Assembly (NCBI GenBank): GCA_027186245.1
Contig: CP114495.1
Location: 7,184,501-7,248,500, forward strand
Origin: Coriaria nepalensis
Taxonomy: Eukaryota; Streptophyta; Magnoliopsida; Cucurbitales; Coriariaceae
Reading direction: 5' to 3'
DNA: 64,000 bases
The notes under the pieces: generated by a model
What the model was told of the DNA's origin: nothing
Databases searched by the model: none
What the model saw: only the letters and a program-made list of their open reading frames with translations
Translations under genes and position numbers: made by a program
Shown: piece by piece, positions 62,301 through 64,000 of the stretch
Position numbering within the stretch: position 1 is the first letter of the stretch
Layout of the letters: every line of letters begins with the position of its first letter

Positions 62301-63050
62301 TTGAGGAATGAAAGAGGAAACAGATGTAGTATTAGAAGGTTGCTTATCAACTTGAAGATAATTTAACCCATGTAGCATTTTACAAATCACCATCATTGCT
62401 CTTATCAAATTGTCCTATAAAAAACATGATTTTTCATTAAAAATGATGGAGAATTTGGTGTTATTGGTAAGGCTGGAGATAGAAAGTAGGTTATGTTTCA
62501 AGTTAGGAATATATAAGGCATTCCTAAAGATAAATGAATCATTAATTTTGATTTGATTAGAGTTTGAAGCATGACTAATACTTCCATTGGTCAAACCAAT
62601 AGTAGTAGATGAACTAATGATATTTGAAATGAAATTAATTAACAAGTTGAAGTCATATGTCATGTGATTGATGACACCACTGTCAATTATCTAATCATTT
62701 GATGTGCTGGTTATGCCAGTAAAAATACTTGTGCTAGTACTAGTTGTAACAACATTAGCAGAGATAGGGGACCTGCTATCTTTGGTGAATATTTGCATTA
62801 ATTACTTGTACTACTCAGAAATGAAATGTTGAGATGAAGAACTTGAATTGGCATGAGTCACAATTGGAGTAGCCTGTATGGAATTGGCACCTGCAGATTT
62901 CTGATAAAAAAGTTTCTTACCTTTGAATTTTTCATTGTTGGGATAATCTACTAGCTTATAATAGGTCTCTTTCTTATAATGTTTAAAATTACAATGATCA
63001 CATTCAATGATGGATTTTCCTCCTATTTGGTTACTTGCAACTGCTTATAT
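59390..63050 (-). pseudogene. Degenerate 5'-truncated Ty1/Copia polyprotein
   Basis: Order on the minus strand: a zinc-knuckle remnant CDHCNFKHYKK (about 63000) lacking the last Cys; a protease site IIDSGVINHMTYD (about 62660-62690), preceded by a TAG where a Trp is usual; the GAG-pre-integrase region WHERLGQLSFSRL and HTCALAKQ (62410-62100) with His and Cys ligands changed; an integrase core MHMDIWG with RTNNSLEF, where the usual catalytic Asp (RSDNGTEF in the family) is Asn; reverse transcriptase with LLVYVDDIVITC (about 60365-60400, catalytic YVDD intact) and LKFFLGIKV; and RNase H with ANPIFHE-like NPIFHEMRKHIELDCH (about 59550-59600). There are many stops and frame changes. Most of gag and the 5' LTR are missing beyond about 63050. 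Inactive. Confidence 0.92.
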
Positions 63051-63723
63051 GAATTGGAAAATAAAATAAATATTTCAATAAAATTAGAAGTATTGAGTTT
63101 AATCTTAAGTCATGATGCTATATGTTGTGTCTAGAAAAGGCAGCGGAGCACTTGATATCTTAAATTGAAATATGTTTCATTTAATCTCATAAGAAACTCC
63201 ATAAGTTTCATCTCTTGTGCATTTTGATAATAGATGATAGTTATAAGGCATAATTTAATAAATAAAATAATTATTTTAAGAAAATTAAATTATAAAAATA
63301 AGAAATGAATAATACTTCAGAATTTCTCCGCTTAGAACAGACACCTGGAAGATTAACTTATGTACGAAAATATGAAAATTGTAATAGTTTAATAATTAAT
63401 AAGTAAGATTTTCGACGCATTTCCTGGAAGAAAGAAAAAAATTTATAAGAAAAGTTGAGAACGCACAACATAACTAACTTGTTGGGTACAAGATTCTGAA
63501 CGACAGTTGATGTACACAGACAAAACGTGGACTCTGCCTCAACGCTTAGGTGTCGGCCTACGAAATTTCCGTCTCGTCTCCTCCTCCCCATAAAAATCCA
63601 TTTTACTTTTGTCTCACTCTTTATACTCTTTCGTTTTCCCACCTCGCTTTCTTCAACTTCACCGTTCCCTACGATCTCTTTTCTCCGAATAAATTGCAGA
63701 AAATCTAAATAATCGCCATTAAA
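63051..63723. other. 5' flank and leader of the syntaxin gene
   Basis: AT-rich to about 63490, then a more balanced, pyrimidine-rich leader up to the start codon. The abrupt change fits a promoter and 5' UTR. Minus-strand frames here (63358-63768) are antisense to it and are not called. Confidence 0.5.
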
Positions 63724-64000
63724 ATGAGCTTCCAAGATCTTCAAGCTCGTACCTACCACCAAAAACAATCACTTCTCTCCAATGCAAAGCAAGACCCATC
63801 TCAAGCTCTTGCTGCTGGAATTTTTCAAATAAACACAGCCGTTTCCTCTTACCATCGCCTCGTTAATACACTTGGCACTGCTAAAGATACGCTTGAACTC
63901 CGCGATAGACTGTAATGTGCTTCTTTACTTCATTTCTTTTTTTTTTTTCTTTTTTTTTTCTCTGTTGATTAATTTATCTTTTAATTTCTGGGTGTCTTTT
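63724..64000 (+). CDS. SYP22/SYP23-like vacuolar Qa-SNARE, first exon (cut by window end)
   Basis: MSFQDLQARTYHQKQ, QDPSQALAAGIFQINTAVSS and LVNTLGTAKDTLELRD match the N-terminus of plant SYP2-group syntaxins (SYP22/VAM3, SYP23), Qa-SNAREs for fusion at the prevacuolar compartment and vacuole. Exon 1 is 63724-63911 (62 codons plus two bases) and ends at a GTAATG donor; the remaining bases are intron. The Habc helices, SNARE motif and membrane anchor lie outside the window. The start is chosen because MSFQDL is the conserved N-terminus of the family. Confidence 0.9.

Noticed and set aside
1..64000. CRISPR arrays, bacterial operons, plastid or mitochondrial insertions
   Set aside because: No regularly spaced short repeats of CRISPR type and no organelle gene is recognisable; the window is ordinary plant nuclear DNA.

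Overview
The window is nuclear DNA of a flowering plant, most likely a eudicot. Intergenic DNA is AT-rich, genes have GT-AG introns of about 0.1-1.2 kb, and the gene families are plant ones: a plastid-type SMUBP2-like helicase, an RPS2/RPS5-type CC-NB-LRR, an R2R3-MYB of the MYB53/92/93 type, a polygalacturonase and a SYP2-type vacuolar syntaxin. No species can be named from the sequence. There is no operon logic: the genes are independent units separated by transposon debris.

Layout. 1.15-7.16 kb (+): complete seven-exon UPF1-like helicase, 996 residues. 7.8-9.5 kb (-): decayed multi-exon locus containing a broken phosphatidylserine decarboxylase (PSD) catalytic domain and an unrecognised acidic/basic tail. 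9.65-11.5 kb (+): three well-spliced exons of an unrecognised protein with no visible N-terminus. 11.5-16.4 kb: non-coding, with a hAT-like non-autonomous element that still shows a near-perfect 8-bp target duplication. 16.45-19.22 kb (-): intact CC-NB-LRR resistance-type gene of 924 residues. 19.2-27.8 kb: non-coding, with decayed repeats. 27.84-29.20 kb (-): two-exon R2R3-MYB of 324 residues.

29.2-56.3 kb is repeat-dominated: a 0.9-kb duplicated segment (31.7 and 39.6 kb); two inverted, diverged LTR-like arms of about 1.9 kb (34.2-36.1 and 37.3-39.2 kb) enclosing a truncated Copia RNase H plus LTR; a head-to-tail duplication of about 4.65 kb (40.5-49.84 kb) of a Ty3/gypsy Tat-type element, with pol fragments on the minus strand and a Transposase_28-type ORF on the plus strand; a Copia gag remnant with LTR (53-54 kb); and a second hAT-like element (54.6-55.6 kb).

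56.38-58.52 kb (+): complete four-exon secreted polygalacturonase of 397 residues. 59.0-63.05 kb (-): degenerate 5'-truncated Copia element. 63.72 kb to the end (+): first exon of a SYP22/23-like syntaxin cut by the window edge.

I see no previously undescribed biological system with confidence. The most unusual structures are the tandemly duplicated retroelement with its antisense-oriented ORF, the inverted LTR-like pair with a nested Copia piece, and the PSD-derived reading frame that continues in frame past the normal C-terminus.
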